The notes: generated from the sequence alone by a model not told the origin. A stretch of 64,000 bases of DNA from CBDESN01 sp965242495 (GCA_965242495.1 OZ251446.1:2728001-2792000); one strand, 5' to 3'; shown: positions 54,701 to 62,728, counted from the first letter of the stretch. Numbers and translations are program-made.

Positions 54701-56045
54701 GGCCGGCGGCAGGATCGACGGGGACGTCGTCGATTCGGGCAGCCGTCCCGCGATGGTCTCGACCGGGGCCGGGAGCGCGGTCCAGGGGATCGACGTGGCC
54801 GGAGCGGGCAGCGAGCTGCGGATCGGCGGTACCGCGGAGCGGGCGCGCCTCCGCCGGGGCGGGACGGTGACGGTGGGGCCGGACGGCTCGGTCGGCCCGG
54901 TATCGAGCGACCGCGGGGAGTTGGAGGCGGTGGCCAGACAGGGCGCGGGGGAGACGCAGGCGGAGGCGCTGCAACGGGCCTTTCGGGGCGAGGTGGACGA
55001 AGCCGGGGGCGCGCCGACCATACAGACGCAGAAGGAGGGCGAGCCCCCGCGGACGGTGGGGCCGCCCGGTACCGGGGCCGCGGCGCCCGACGGCGCCTTC
55101 GACGTGGGCGTCGAGACCACCGGAGGGGGCGGCGTGCGGATCGTGCCGAGGTACGCGCCGCGTTCGCGCGTGTACGAGGCGCTGCCGTCGGCGCTGCTGG
55201 GGTTGAACGATCTGCCGACGCATCGCGATCGTCTGTCGGCGCTGCGTTCGTCGAACGGGATCTGGGCGCGCGTGGAGGCGGAGGGCGGCGAGCGCCGGGC
55301 GAAGCGTTCGACGTCCGCGGCCGCCCTCTCCTACGACCATCGCCGTTACGGCGTGCGGACCGGCGTGGACGTTCCGTTGGGGTCGTCCGGCATGGCGGGC
55401 GTCTCGGCGCATCGCCTGCGCGGGTCCGCGGAACTGTCGGGGAAGGACGGCGAGATCGAGGCGTCCGGTACGGGCTTCGGCGTGTCGGGCGCATGGCGGT
55501 TCCCGGACGGCGTCTACGTCGACGGGCAGGCGCAGGCGACGTGGTACGAGGCGGACGTGAAGTCGGGGCCGCGCGGGGTGCTGAAGTCCGGGGCCAGGGG
55601 CTTCGGCTACGCGCTTGGGCTGGAGGCGGGCCGCCGGCTGGCCCTGGGCGTGGTGACGCTGACGCCGCGCGCGCGTCTGGCGCGTTCGCAGCTGCGGCTG
55701 AACGACTTCACCGACGCCCTGGGCGGTCGGGTGTCGCTGGAGAAGGGGCGCAGCGTGACCGGTCGCGCGGGGCTGCGCGTCGAGGCCGCGCCGTCGGGCC
55801 CCGGCGGCGGTCGGCTGTTCGCTTCGGCGGAGGTGGAGCGGGAGTTTGTGGCCGAGACGCGGATGCGCGTGTCGGGCGAAGGGCTGTCCTCGGAGCGCGA
55901 CGCGACCCGGGCGCGTCTGGCCCTGGGCGGTTCGCATGAATGGGGCGAGGGCCGCTACGCCGTGCAAGGCGCGGCAAGCTACGCCGCCGGCCGCCGCGGC
56001 AACCGCAGCTACGGCGGCGCGCTGAACCTGAAGCTGCGGTTCTGA
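51702..56045 (+). CDS. Large autotransporter (type Va) with beta-helix passenger, copy 1
   Basis: A 1447-residue protein. An extended signal peptide (cleavage after AAA at about residue 53, AAA-QNLCAG) is followed by a passenger (~54-1140). This has repeated rungs of the kind GDVxVxVxGGSxxxxG and, later, GDLSATVxGxVxGDLR and VGRLLYGNGATVTVARTGRL units, a predicted right-handed beta-helix. Inserted are two short helical modules ending in ALGALPDDYDDAWK and ALAALPADYTDSWK. Residues ~1150-1447 form the autotransporter barrel (YAPRSRVYEALPSALLGLND ... LNLKLRF, terminal Phe). The barrel DNA (55153-56044) is almost identical to that of the second autotransporter. No poly-G promoter precedes it; it follows the CNT gene. 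Adhesin or surface-antigen role inferred. Confidence 0.88.
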   Translation: MLSSTTSPRNLRDGAPVRDGRASRRSGPAGSVSAALALGCAAALVLGAGGAAAQNLCAGDVVADRTSIVVCDRAAGETRDVHINLRNPDIALTGFNESPVTADTYGVGSVTIEVTGGSLSSSGNWAKGIRSWSNGGSGDVAVTVKDVDITTANDNGNAVYVRRQAGTGDIKIDVSGGVLTTTGGGVSQGITGWAQVAGDIDIDAKDVVMRTEGANSLGIFGYQQGPTGDVDVAVQGGSIETNGFLAHGVYSGKIGGTGNAGLSVSGASVTTRGRFTRAVNGVSSGEGDVTVDVSGEAVVVAEGEGSVGVYLLHVGNGSGHATIGAAARTAAPFGNGVYGRLMPSANAAGRIVIDARGRIEARNAGVLAWAEPRSGSTFGEGNEAADETAGTAPMIHVASSDDVTVGEGVMDAYVRAAVAGDDGTLQAGEQAVLDAIEGDDSDALDTALGALPDDYDDAWKARMRAFRVGRGAERTDHHGSQGNAPGANARLAEEAAVEILDIPRAGIRAMALSHTEIADYVRRGGFGGSLSDDERTVLAAVLTGRGLEAALAALPADYTDSWKDGVRLRAMSYNAGDIQVDVAGGTITADGDGVHARYVVAHDRNGAIAVTVAEGASVAGGRHGVFVGGAGLDDDGLRAHTVTVNGAVMGGTGAGVYLDGCGTVTIGENGRVSAASGVGILSDGAGDFYATVAGAVEGDVRRTGGGDMSATVSGAVEGDLLVQGGGDLSATVLGMVKGDLRAMDGGALTVDVMEGGVVTGTVHDPVGPLTVRGGVGRLLYGNGATVTVARTGRLTGVEGEALRSAAGDLDVTVAGTVAGDLRAPTGGALTLDVQEGGAVAGTVHDPVGPLTVRGSVGRLLYGNGATVTVAATGRLTGVEVEGRREALRSEAGDLTLTVAGMVAGDVVGEGDGDLRATISGMIAGDVFGRGAGEHVVTVAAGGAVTGVIHLAASAVRVDGAAGRVQFDRGGAVTVGGTGRITGVDGVAVRNAAGELSVTVAAGGRIDGDVVDSGSRPAMVSTGAGSAVQGIDVAGAGSELRIGGTAERARLRRGGTVTVGPDGSVGPVSSDRGELEAVARQGAGETQAEALQRAFRGEVDEAGGAPTIQTQKEGEPPRTVGPPGTGAAAPDGAFDVGVETTGGGGVRIVPRYAPRSRVYEALPSALLGLNDLPTHRDRLSALRSSNGIWARVEAEGGERRAKRSTSAAALSYDHRRYGVRTGVDVPLGSSGMAGVSAHRLRGSAELSGKDGEIEASGTGFGVSGAWRFPDGVYVDGQAQATWYEADVKSGPRGVLKSGARGFGYALGLEAGRRLALGVVTLTPRARLARSQLRLNDFTDALGGRVSLEKGRSVTGRAGLRVEAAPSGPGGGRLFASAEVEREFVAETRMRVSGEGLSSERDATRARLALGGSHEWGEGRYAVQGAASYAAGRRGNRSYGGALNLKLRF

Positions 56046-56140
56046 GCGCAATCCACGGCGGGAAGGCGCCGCCCCTCGGGCGCGCCCGCCTCGCCCGACG
56101 CCCGCCCCCGGCCCCACGGAAACGGGATACGGGATACGAA

Positions 56141-56240
56141 TATGGATTCCCGCTTTCGCGGGAATGACGAGGGGGGGGGGGGGCGGGACACTGGTCCCGG
56201 GAAGGCCATTGGCTCGAGGCGGATACGCCAACCATCCGTC
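56141..56240. repeat. REP palindrome and 13-G tract
   Basis: ATTCCCGCTTTCGCGGGAAT (56147-56166) is followed by TGACGA and a 13-G run (56171-56183), then GGCCATTGGCTCGAGGCGGA. The G run is not placed between promoter-like boxes. Confidence 0.8.
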
Positions 56241-56415
56241 ATTCCCGCGAAAGAGTGTGTGAAGAAATCCCAAGACATCCGCGTAATTCGGAATTTTCGC
56301 CGTGTCGATAGAAACATAAATGGTCTATATGAGGAACATATATGGGTCAAATGTGGTGAATCGACTGGATAGACCACAGGTCTTGGGGTTTCTTCACACA
56401 CTCGAAAGCGGGAAT
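56241..56415. repeat. MITE-like repeat family B, copy 1
   Basis: A 175-bp element with terminal inverted repeats GAGTGTGTGAAGAAATCCCA at 56253 and, as complement, TGGGGTTTCTTCACACACTC at the right. It is nested in REP half-sites. The interior is AT-rich relative to the surroundings and non-coding. A second copy at 62139-62315 has a few per cent differences. Both lie just downstream of an autotransporter gene. Confidence 0.8.
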
Positions 56416-56558
56416 CCATGGCGGGGGAGGACGGGTCCTCGGGCGCGCCCGCCTCGCCCGACGGCTTCCCCCGGCCCGTCGTCACAGGCCCCCCCCCTCC
56501 CCACGGAAACGGGAATCCAGGAGCCTCGACGATACCGCAAGCAGGCCGCATTTTCCGC

Positions 56559-56586
56559 TTGACAGACGGAATTTCTGTTCCATCTT
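56559..56586 (+). promoter_or_regulatory. Candidate promoter upstream of an early terminator
   Basis: TTGACA (56559-56564), a 16-nt spacer and a weak -10 CATCTT (56581-56586). It is followed about 40 bp later by a strong terminator and then the NYN gene. Confidence 0.4.
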
Positions 56587-56626
56587 CCCCCCAAGGCAGA
56601 TACCCGCTGGCAGCGTGCTGTCGGCT

Positions 56627-56661
56627 CAAGGGCCGCTCCCCGGAGCGGCCCTTGCTTTTTT
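56627..56661 (+). terminator. Rho-independent terminator in the leader of the NYN gene
   Basis: CAAGGGCCGCTCC (56627-56639) pairs with GGAGCGGCCCTTG (56642-56654), followed by GC and six T. It lies 12 bp before the ATG at 56673, so it either ends a short upstream RNA or attenuates the NYN gene. Confidence 0.85.
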
Positions 56662-56672
56662 CGAGGACGACC

Positions 56673-57443
56673 ATGAGAACGAGAGTCTATGTCGACGGCT
56701 TCAACCTGTACTACGGAGCGCTCAAGGGAACGCCCTTCAAGTGGCTGAATCCTGTCGATCTGGCGCGCCGGGCGCTGCCGGCGGGATACGTCGTGGATAA
56801 GCTGCTTTACTTCACCGCCCATGTATCCGGCGTTTCGGACCCGGGCGCGCCGGCCCGCCAGCATGCCTACCTCACCGCGCTCCGCACGCTGCCGGAGGTG
56901 GAAGTGCATTTCGGGAGCTTTCTCGCCAAGACGGTCTGGCGTCCGCTCGTCAACCTGCCGGTGGCTGGCCGGCGGATCGACGCGCCGCGGCCGGTGACGT
57001 TGCCCGCGGGCGATCACCCGGTCGTCGGGTCGCGGATGCAGACGCTGCCCGTGGGCCGCTACCCCGAACGCGGCGCGGGAAGGAAGAAGCGACGCAAGGC
57101 GTCGGCCCCGCTGCCGGACGCATTGGTCGCGGAGTTTCACGCCATGGAGGAGAAAGGCTCCGACGTGAATCTTGCGGCCCATCTCCTGAACGACGCCTGG
57201 AGCGATTTGTTCGAGGCGGCGGCCGTCATCTCGAACGATACCGATCTTGTGACTCCGATCCGCATGGTGACCGCCGAGCGGAGGAAGCAGGTCATCATCG
57301 TGTGTCCAGGGCGATGGCAGGTCGCGCCGAAGCTGCGCGCCGCGGCGAGCCATGCGCGCCATATTCGCCCCGCGATGCTGAGAGGGGCGCAGTTTCCCGA
57401 CACGCTGCCGGGCGCTGCGGTCTCGAAGCCGACGGGCTGGTAA
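56673..57443 (+). CDS. NYN-domain (PIN-like) ribonuclease-fold protein
   Basis: A 256-residue protein. The NYN/LabA-like fold is shown by the N-terminal RVYVDGFNLYYGAL (Asp8, Asn11), the middle EEKGSDVNLAAHLLNDAW (acidic Asp) and AAVISNDTDLVTPIRMV (two Asp). Together they form the metal-binding acidic cluster of PIN-like nucleases. A basic linker (GAGRKKRRKAS) may contact RNA. NYN proteins act in RNA turnover and some in defence or toxin-antitoxin settings. The gene lies alone between two autotransporters, directly behind a terminator hairpin. An antitoxin-like partner is not seen. The start at 56673 has CGAGGA upstream. Confidence 0.87.
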   Translation: MRTRVYVDGFNLYYGALKGTPFKWLNPVDLARRALPAGYVVDKLLYFTAHVSGVSDPGAPARQHAYLTALRTLPEVEVHFGSFLAKTVWRPLVNLPVAGRRIDAPRPVTLPAGDHPVVGSRMQTLPVGRYPERGAGRKKRRKASAPLPDALVAEFHAMEEKGSDVNLAAHLLNDAWSDLFEAAAVISNDTDLVTPIRMVTAERRKQVIIVCPGRWQVAPKLRAAASHARHIRPAMLRGAQFPDTLPGAAVSKPTGW

Positions 57444-57572
57444 GTGCGCGCGCCAAACCATTGAGCCTGCGACGGCGGCAAGGAAAGCGGGAATCCATGG
57501 CGGGGAAGGGCGGGTCCTCGGGCGTATCCGCCGACCGACGGCCTCCCCCGGTCCCTCGTCCCCACCGAAAAC

Positions 57573-57600
57573 TTGACGGGGGGGGGGGGGGGGTTATGCT
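57573..57600 (+). promoter_or_regulatory. Poly-G-containing promoter of autotransporter 2 (candidate phase-variable)
   Basis: TTGACG (57573-57578) and TATGCT (57595-57600) are separated by 16 nt made of 15 G and one T; the whole G run (57578-57593) is 16 long. The ATG is 40 bp downstream of the -10. Sixteen nt is near optimal, so this allele should be ON or close to it. The third copy at 62384 has only 8 nt. Confidence 0.72.
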
Positions 57601-57640
57601 GGAGTCGGCCGTTCCGCTCACGGGGTTTCGGAGAGACGCG

Positions 57641-60600
57641 ATGAACGCAACCGCCGCGCCGACGAAGACGAAGCCGGCGCGAACGCCGGCCGCCGCGCTC
57701 GCCCTGGGGGCGGCCCTCGTCCTCGGCGCCGCCGGAGAGGCGGCGGCCCAAGGGGTATGCGCCGGCGCTTTGCCCACCGCGCCCAACTCGAACGTGGGCG
57801 GCGTCCGAATCGTCTGCCAGGAAAGCAACCCGAGCGCGAGCGGCATCCGGATCAACGCGGAGAGCGTCACCCTCTCCGTGACGTCGTCGAACTTCGCCTT
57901 CCGGCCCGCCATCGACGCCCGCCTCAACAGCGCCAGTGACGAGAACGACGTCAACGTCCGCCTGGGCCGGGGGCTCGTCATCAGCACGGGGGCCGCCAGG
58001 GAAGCTTTCATAGGCGCCTACGCCCGGAACGCGGGCAGCGGCGCCACCACGGTCGTCATGGAGGACGGCGCCTCCATCACGACGACGGGCGGTGACGCCG
58101 ACGGCATCCGTTATTCGAACCCGAGTACCGCGACGGGAACCACCGACGTCCGGATGACGGGCGGATCGATCACGACGTCGGGCACTGAGGCCCACGGGAT
58201 CTATATCCTGCACAACGGGTCGGGCGCCTCCACCGTCAGCATGAGCGGCGGCGCCATCAAGGCGTCGGGCAGCCTCAGCAGCGGCATCTACGTCAACAAG
58301 CAGAGAGGCTCGGGCGACGCCACGATAACCTTCTCGGGCGGCTCCATCGAGAAGTCGGGGGGGGACGGGGCCGGGATCGGCTTCTATGGCAACCCGGCTG
58401 CGAACGCGGCCAACGCCCGCATCCGCGTGACGGGCGGCTCCATCGCGGTGGAGGGGGTGGCCAACGCCCACGGCGTGTACGTCGATCATCGGGGCGCGGG
58501 CGGAGGGGACGTCGCCATGACGGGCGGCTCCATCACGGCGTCGGGCGACAGCTTCTCCCACGGCGTGTTCGCCTTCCTGCGCAACGCGGCGAACGAAGCG
58601 CCGATCGTCATCGGCATGGCGGGCGGCTCGATCGCGACGAAGGGTCGCGCCTCCCTGGGTCTCTACGGGGCTCACCGGGGACTGGGTTCCGTCACGGTGA
58701 CGATGGAAGGGGAAGCGGAGATCGCGACGTCGGGCGACAGTTCCGAAGGCATGTTCGCCCTTCTGGACAACGCCGCGAACGAAGCGGCGATCGTCATCGG
58801 CATGGCGGGCGGTTCGGTCGCGACGGAGGGTCGCCGCTCCTCGGGTCTCTACGGGGCTCACCATGGACTGGGCTCCGTCACGGTGACGACGGGAGGGGAA
58901 GCGGAGATCGAGACGCCGTTCGCCGTCGGCGTGGAGGGCCGGCTGGTCAACGCCGCGAACGCGGCCGGGCGCCTCGTCGTCACGCATGGCGGCGCGGTCG
59001 AGGCGGGGGACGTGGGCGTTCTCGCCTGGGCCGCGCGCCGGAGCGGCCATACCTCCGGCGACGGCGCGGAGGAGGCGGACGACGCGGCCAGGACCGAGCC
59101 CATGATCCACGTCACCTCGAGCGGCGACGTCACGGTCGGCGCGCAGGTGACGGACGCCTTCATCAGGAACAGGATCGCGGGCGACGACGGGACGCTCTCG
59201 GCGCGCGAGCGGGCCGTTCTCGACGCCATCACCGCGGACGATTCGGACGCGCTGACGACGGCGCTGGAGGCTCTGCCCGCGGACTACGACGACGACTGGA
59301 AGGCGGAGGCCGAGAACCTTCGGCGAAAGCGCGCCGAGGGGACGGACGATTCGGTGCTGGCGGCCCGGGCGACGGAAGAGATCCTGGGCCTGACCAGGGC
59401 GGGGGTGCGGGCGCTGGCGCTCTCGCATGAAACGATTACCGGCCACGTGCGCTTCGGCGACGGCGACAGGGCGTTCTCGGACGCCGAGCGGACGGCGCTG
59501 GAGGCGGCGCTGACCGGCCGCGGCCTGGAGACGGCCCTGGCCGCGCTCCCCGCCGCCTACACCGATGCATGGAAGGACACGCTCCGGGCGCACGCGGCGA
59601 GCTACAACGCAGGCGATATCCAGGTGGACGTGACCGGCGGGACCATCGCCGCCGAGGGCGACGGCGTGGACGCGCGCTACGCGCTGGCGCACGACCGGAA
59701 CGGCGCCATCGCGGTGACCGTGGCCGATGGGGCGGAGATCACCGGCGGACGCCACGGCGTCCACGTCGGCGGGGCGGGCCTCGCCGCGGGCGGCGGGCTC
59801 CGCGACCAGACGGTGACGGTGAACGGCGCGGTCATGGGCGGGACCGGCGCGGGCGTCCACCTGGCCGGCGGCGGGCGGGTGACGGTCGGCAGGACCGGGC
59901 GCGTCGGCGCAACCTCGGGCGACGCCGTCCTCTCCGACGGCGCGGGCGGCCTCGTCGCGACGGTGGCCGGCGCGGTGGAGGGGCATGTCCGCGCCGAGGG
60001 CGGCGGGGACCTGACGGTGACGGTGGAGCGGGAAGGCGAGATCGCCGGCGACGTCCGCGCCGAGGGCGGCGGCGATTTGAGCGCGACGGTGTTGGGCATG
60101 GTGAAGGGCGACCTCCGCGCGATGGACGGCGGCGCCCTGACGGTGGACGTGCGGGAAGGTAGCGAGGTGACGGGAACGGTCCACGATCCCGTCGGCCCGC
60201 TGACGGTGCGCGGCTTCGTCGGGCGGCTTCTCTACGGCGACGGCGCGACGGTCACGGTGGCCAGGACGGGCCGGCTCACCGGCGTCGAGGGCGAGGCGCT
60301 CCGCAGCGCGGCCGGGGACCTGACCCTGACCGTGGCCGGGATGGTCGCCGGCGACGTCCGCGGCCTTGGCGATGGCGATCTGGCGGCCGTGGTGTCCGGC
60401 AGGATCGATGGCGACCTTGTCGAGGAAGGCGCCGGCGACTTGCGCGCGACGATCTCGGGCGCGGTCGCGGGCGACGTTTTCGGCCGCGGCGCGGGCGAAC
60501 ACGTGGTCGCGGTGGCTGCGGGCGGGACGGTGACGGGCGTCATCCATCTGTCCGCCAGCACGGTGACGGTGAACGGCGAGGCGGGGCAGGTGCGGTTCGA

Positions 60601-62086
60601 CGACGGCGGCGCGGTCACGGTGGGCGCGACGGGCCGGATCTTGGGGATCGAGGATGTCGGCATCCGCGTCGGCGTCCGCAGCGAGACGGGCGATCTGTCG
60701 GCGACGATAGCGGGCGCGGTGACGGGCGACGTTCTCGCCCTGGGGAGCGGAGAGCATCGGGCGTCGGTTCTGGAAGGCGGCCGGGTTTCGGGTAGGGTCC
60801 GCCTCGCCGCCGCGGGCGGCGTGGTGACGGTCGGCGGCGTCGCCGGGCAGGTGCTGCTGGACGGCGGCGGGTCGGTGACGGTGGGCGAAGCGGGCGAGAT
60901 CGTCGGCGTCGCGGAGGACCCCGACGACCCCGACGCGATCCGCAGCGAGCGGGGCGAACTCGAGGTGACGGTCTGCCGGGGCGCGGGCGAAACGTTGCGC
61001 GGCGCCGCGGGCCGGCTCGGCGGTCGTCGGATCGTCGAGAAAGGCGGCGTCCCGCGCGTGCTGTACCGGGCCGGGTGCGGCGGTCCCGCGGTGGAGATCG
61101 GCGCGCTGGGCGCGCCGGAGGCGGCGCCGGACGGCGCCTTCGACGTGGGGTTGGCGGCGGACGAGGACGGCGGCGTGCGGCTGCGGCCGGAATACGCGCC
61201 GCGTTCGCGCGTGTACGAGGCGCTGCCGTCGGCGCTGCTGGGGTTGAACGATCTGCCGACGCATCGCGACCGGCTGTCGGCGCTGCGTTCGTCGAACGGG
61301 ATCTGGGCGCGCGTGGAGGCGGAGGGCGGCGAGCGCCGGGCGAAGCGTTCGACGTCCGCGGCCGCCCTCTCCTACGACCATCGCCGTTACGGCGTGCGGA
61401 CCGGCGTGGACGTTCCGTTGGGCGCGTCCGGCATGGCGGGCGTCTCGGCGCATCGCCTGCGCGGGTCCGCGGAACTGTCGGGGAAGGACGGCGAGATCGA
61501 GGCGTCGGGCGCGGGTTTCGGCGTGTCGGGCGCATGGCGGTTCCCGGACGGCGTCTACGTCGACGGGCAGGCGCAGGCGACGTGGTACGAGGCGGACGTG
61601 AAGTCGGGGCTGCGCGGGATGCTGAAGTCCGGGGCCAGGGGCTTCGGCTACGCGCTTGGGCTGGAGGCGGGCCGCCGGCTGGCCCTGGGCGTGGTGACGC
61701 TGACGCCGCGCGCGCGTCTGGCGCGTTCGCAGCTGCGGCTGAACGACTTCACCGACGCCCTGGGCGGTCGGGTGTCGCTGGAGAAGGGGCGCAGCGTGAC
61801 CGGTCGCGCGGGGCTGCGCGTCGAGGCCGCGCCGTCGGGCCCCGGCGGCGGTCGGCTGTTCGCTTCGGCGGAGGTGGAGCGGGAGTTTGTGGCCGAGACG
61901 CGGATGCGCGTGTCGGGCGAAGGGCTGTCCTCGGAGCGCGACGCGACCCGGGCGCGTCTGGCCCTGGGCGGTTCGCATGAATGGGGCGAGGGCCGCTACG
62001 CCGTGCAAGGCGCGGCAAGCTACGCCGCCGGCCGCCGCGGCAACCGCAGCTACGGCGGCGCGCTGAACCTGAAGCTGCGCTTCTGA
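57641..62086 (+). CDS. Large autotransporter (type Va) with beta-helix passenger, copy 2
   Basis: A 1481-residue protein. Signal peptide MNATAAPTKTKPARTPAAAL with cleavage at about Ala36 (GEAAA-QGVCAG). The passenger (~37-1170) begins with short repeats such as VRMTGGSITTSGTEAHGIYI and MAGGSIATKGRASLGLYGAH, then contains the same helical modules as copy 1 (ALEALPADYDDDWK; ALAALPAAYTDAWK) and the GDVRAEGGGDLSATVLGMVK-type rungs. The barrel (~1185-1481, YAPRSRVYEALPSALLGLND to LNLKLRF) is near-identical to copy 1 at DNA level. The start at 57641 has GGAGAG 8 nt upstream. Expression is likely governed by the poly-G promoter. Surface adhesin or antigen role inferred. Confidence 0.9.
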   Translation: MNATAAPTKTKPARTPAAALALGAALVLGAAGEAAAQGVCAGALPTAPNSNVGGVRIVCQESNPSASGIRINAESVTLSVTSSNFAFRPAIDARLNSASDENDVNVRLGRGLVISTGAAREAFIGAYARNAGSGATTVVMEDGASITTTGGDADGIRYSNPSTATGTTDVRMTGGSITTSGTEAHGIYILHNGSGASTVSMSGGAIKASGSLSSGIYVNKQRGSGDATITFSGGSIEKSGGDGAGIGFYGNPAANAANARIRVTGGSIAVEGVANAHGVYVDHRGAGGGDVAMTGGSITASGDSFSHGVFAFLRNAANEAPIVIGMAGGSIATKGRASLGLYGAHRGLGSVTVTMEGEAEIATSGDSSEGMFALLDNAANEAAIVIGMAGGSVATEGRRSSGLYGAHHGLGSVTVTTGGEAEIETPFAVGVEGRLVNAANAAGRLVVTHGGAVEAGDVGVLAWAARRSGHTSGDGAEEADDAARTEPMIHVTSSGDVTVGAQVTDAFIRNRIAGDDGTLSARERAVLDAITADDSDALTTALEALPADYDDDWKAEAENLRRKRAEGTDDSVLAARATEEILGLTRAGVRALALSHETITGHVRFGDGDRAFSDAERTALEAALTGRGLETALAALPAAYTDAWKDTLRAHAASYNAGDIQVDVTGGTIAAEGDGVDARYALAHDRNGAIAVTVADGAEITGGRHGVHVGGAGLAAGGGLRDQTVTVNGAVMGGTGAGVHLAGGGRVTVGRTGRVGATSGDAVLSDGAGGLVATVAGAVEGHVRAEGGGDLTVTVEREGEIAGDVRAEGGGDLSATVLGMVKGDLRAMDGGALTVDVREGSEVTGTVHDPVGPLTVRGFVGRLLYGDGATVTVARTGRLTGVEGEALRSAAGDLTLTVAGMVAGDVRGLGDGDLAAVVSGRIDGDLVEEGAGDLRATISGAVAGDVFGRGAGEHVVAVAAGGTVTGVIHLSASTVTVNGEAGQVRFDDGGAVTVGATGRILGIEDVGIRVGVRSETGDLSATIAGAVTGDVLALGSGEHRASVLEGGRVSGRVRLAAAGGVVTVGGVAGQVLLDGGGSVTVGEAGEIVGVAEDPDDPDAIRSERGELEVTVCRGAGETLRGAAGRLGGRRIVEKGGVPRVLYRAGCGGPAVEIGALGAPEAAPDGAFDVGLAADEDGGVRLRPEYAPRSRVYEALPSALLGLNDLPTHRDRLSALRSSNGIWARVEAEGGERRAKRSTSAAALSYDHRRYGVRTGVDVPLGASGMAGVSAHRLRGSAELSGKDGEIEASGAGFGVSGAWRFPDGVYVDGQAQATWYEADVKSGLRGMLKSGARGFGYALGLEAGRRLALGVVTLTPRARLARSQLRLNDFTDALGGRVSLEKGRSVTGRAGLRVEAAPSGPGGGRLFASAEVEREFVAETRMRVSGEGLSSERDATRARLALGGSHEWGEGRYAVQGAASYAAGRRGNRSYGGALNLKLRF

Positions 62087-62138
62087 CGCGGTCCCGCTTT
62101 CCCGGAGCCTGCCCCCGGCCCGTCCTCCCCCCTTCGTC

Positions 62139-62315
62139 ATTCCCGCGAAAGAGTGTGTGAAGAAATCCCAATACATCCGCGTAATTCGGGATTTTCGCCA
62201 TGTCGATAGGAACACAAATGATCTATATAAGGAACGTATGTGGGTCAAATGTAGTGAATCGACTGGATAGACCACAGGTCTTGGGGTTTCTTCACACACT
62301 CGAAAGCGGGAATCC
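62139..62315. repeat. MITE-like repeat family B, copy 2
   Basis: A 177-bp counterpart of 56241-56415 with the same terminal inverted repeats and orientation. It lies just downstream of autotransporter 2 and upstream of the third promoter cassette. Confidence 0.8.
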
Positions 62316-62383
62316 ATGGCGGGAGAGGGCGGGTCCCCGGGCGTATCCGTCGGCCGACGGCCTCCCTCGTCTCCACGGAAAAC

Positions 62384-62403
62384 TTGACGGGGGGGGGTAT
62401 GCT
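62384..62403 (+). promoter_or_regulatory. Contracted poly-G promoter copy (predicted OFF)
   Basis: TTGACG (62384-62389) and TATGCT (62398-62403) are only 8 nt apart, because the G run has shrunk to 9 (62389-62397). Flanking bases are the same as at 57560-57640. An 8-nt spacer cannot support sigma70 recognition of both boxes. Confidence 0.7.
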
Positions 62404-62443
62404 GGAGTCGGTCGTTCCGCTCACGGGGTTTCGGAGAGACGCG

Positions 62444-62656
62444 ATGAACGCAACCGCCGCGCCGATGAAGACGAAGCCGGCGCGGCCGCCGGCCGCCGCG
62501 CTCGCCCTGGGGCTGGCCCTCGCCCTCGGCGCCGCCGGAGAGGCGGCGGCCCGGGGAGTATGCGCCGGCGAGCTCGCCGCGCGCGCGGGCGGCCCGGCGG
62601 GAGGCGGCCCGGCGGGAGGCGGCCCGGGCGCCGTCTCCGCCCTTGCCGGCAAGTGA
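62444..62656 (+). pseudogene. Autotransporter 5'-end relic (signal peptide only)
   Basis: It encodes 70 residues. The first ~42 are nearly the same as autotransporter 2 (MNATAAPMKTKPARPPAAAL ... GEAAARGVCAG), followed by Gly/Ala/Pro-rich residues and a stop; the passenger and barrel are absent. It retains the same leader and GGAGAG site. It is best seen as the remaining 5' end of a third autotransporter locus, either a deletion relic or a donor cassette for recombination. It is unlikely to be expressed given the contracted promoter. Confidence 0.75.
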
Positions 62657-62692
62657 CGCCGCCGCCATGCGGCCTGCGCCGGGCGCCGCCGC

Positions 62693-62721
62693 TTGCAGCC
62701 GCGCGGCCGCGGCCCTATGCT
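62693..62721 (+). promoter_or_regulatory. Promoter of the transglutaminase-like gene
   Basis: TTGCAG (62693-62698), a 17-nt spacer and TATGCT (62716-62721). The predicted start of transcription falls at about 62728, at the ATG, implying a leaderless mRNA. Confidence 0.55.
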
Positions 62722-62728
62722 GGCGCGC

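Noticed and set aside
56171..56183. 13-G tract as a further phase-variable promoter
   Set aside because: No TTGAC-like and TAT-like boxes flank it at suitable distance on either strand, and no gene start follows within 400 bp except behind another promoter and terminator.
56673..57443. NYN protein as a proven type III toxin
   Set aside because: The terminator placement is suggestive, but the leader lacks the tandem RNA repeats that define those antitoxins, so only a NYN-domain call is made.
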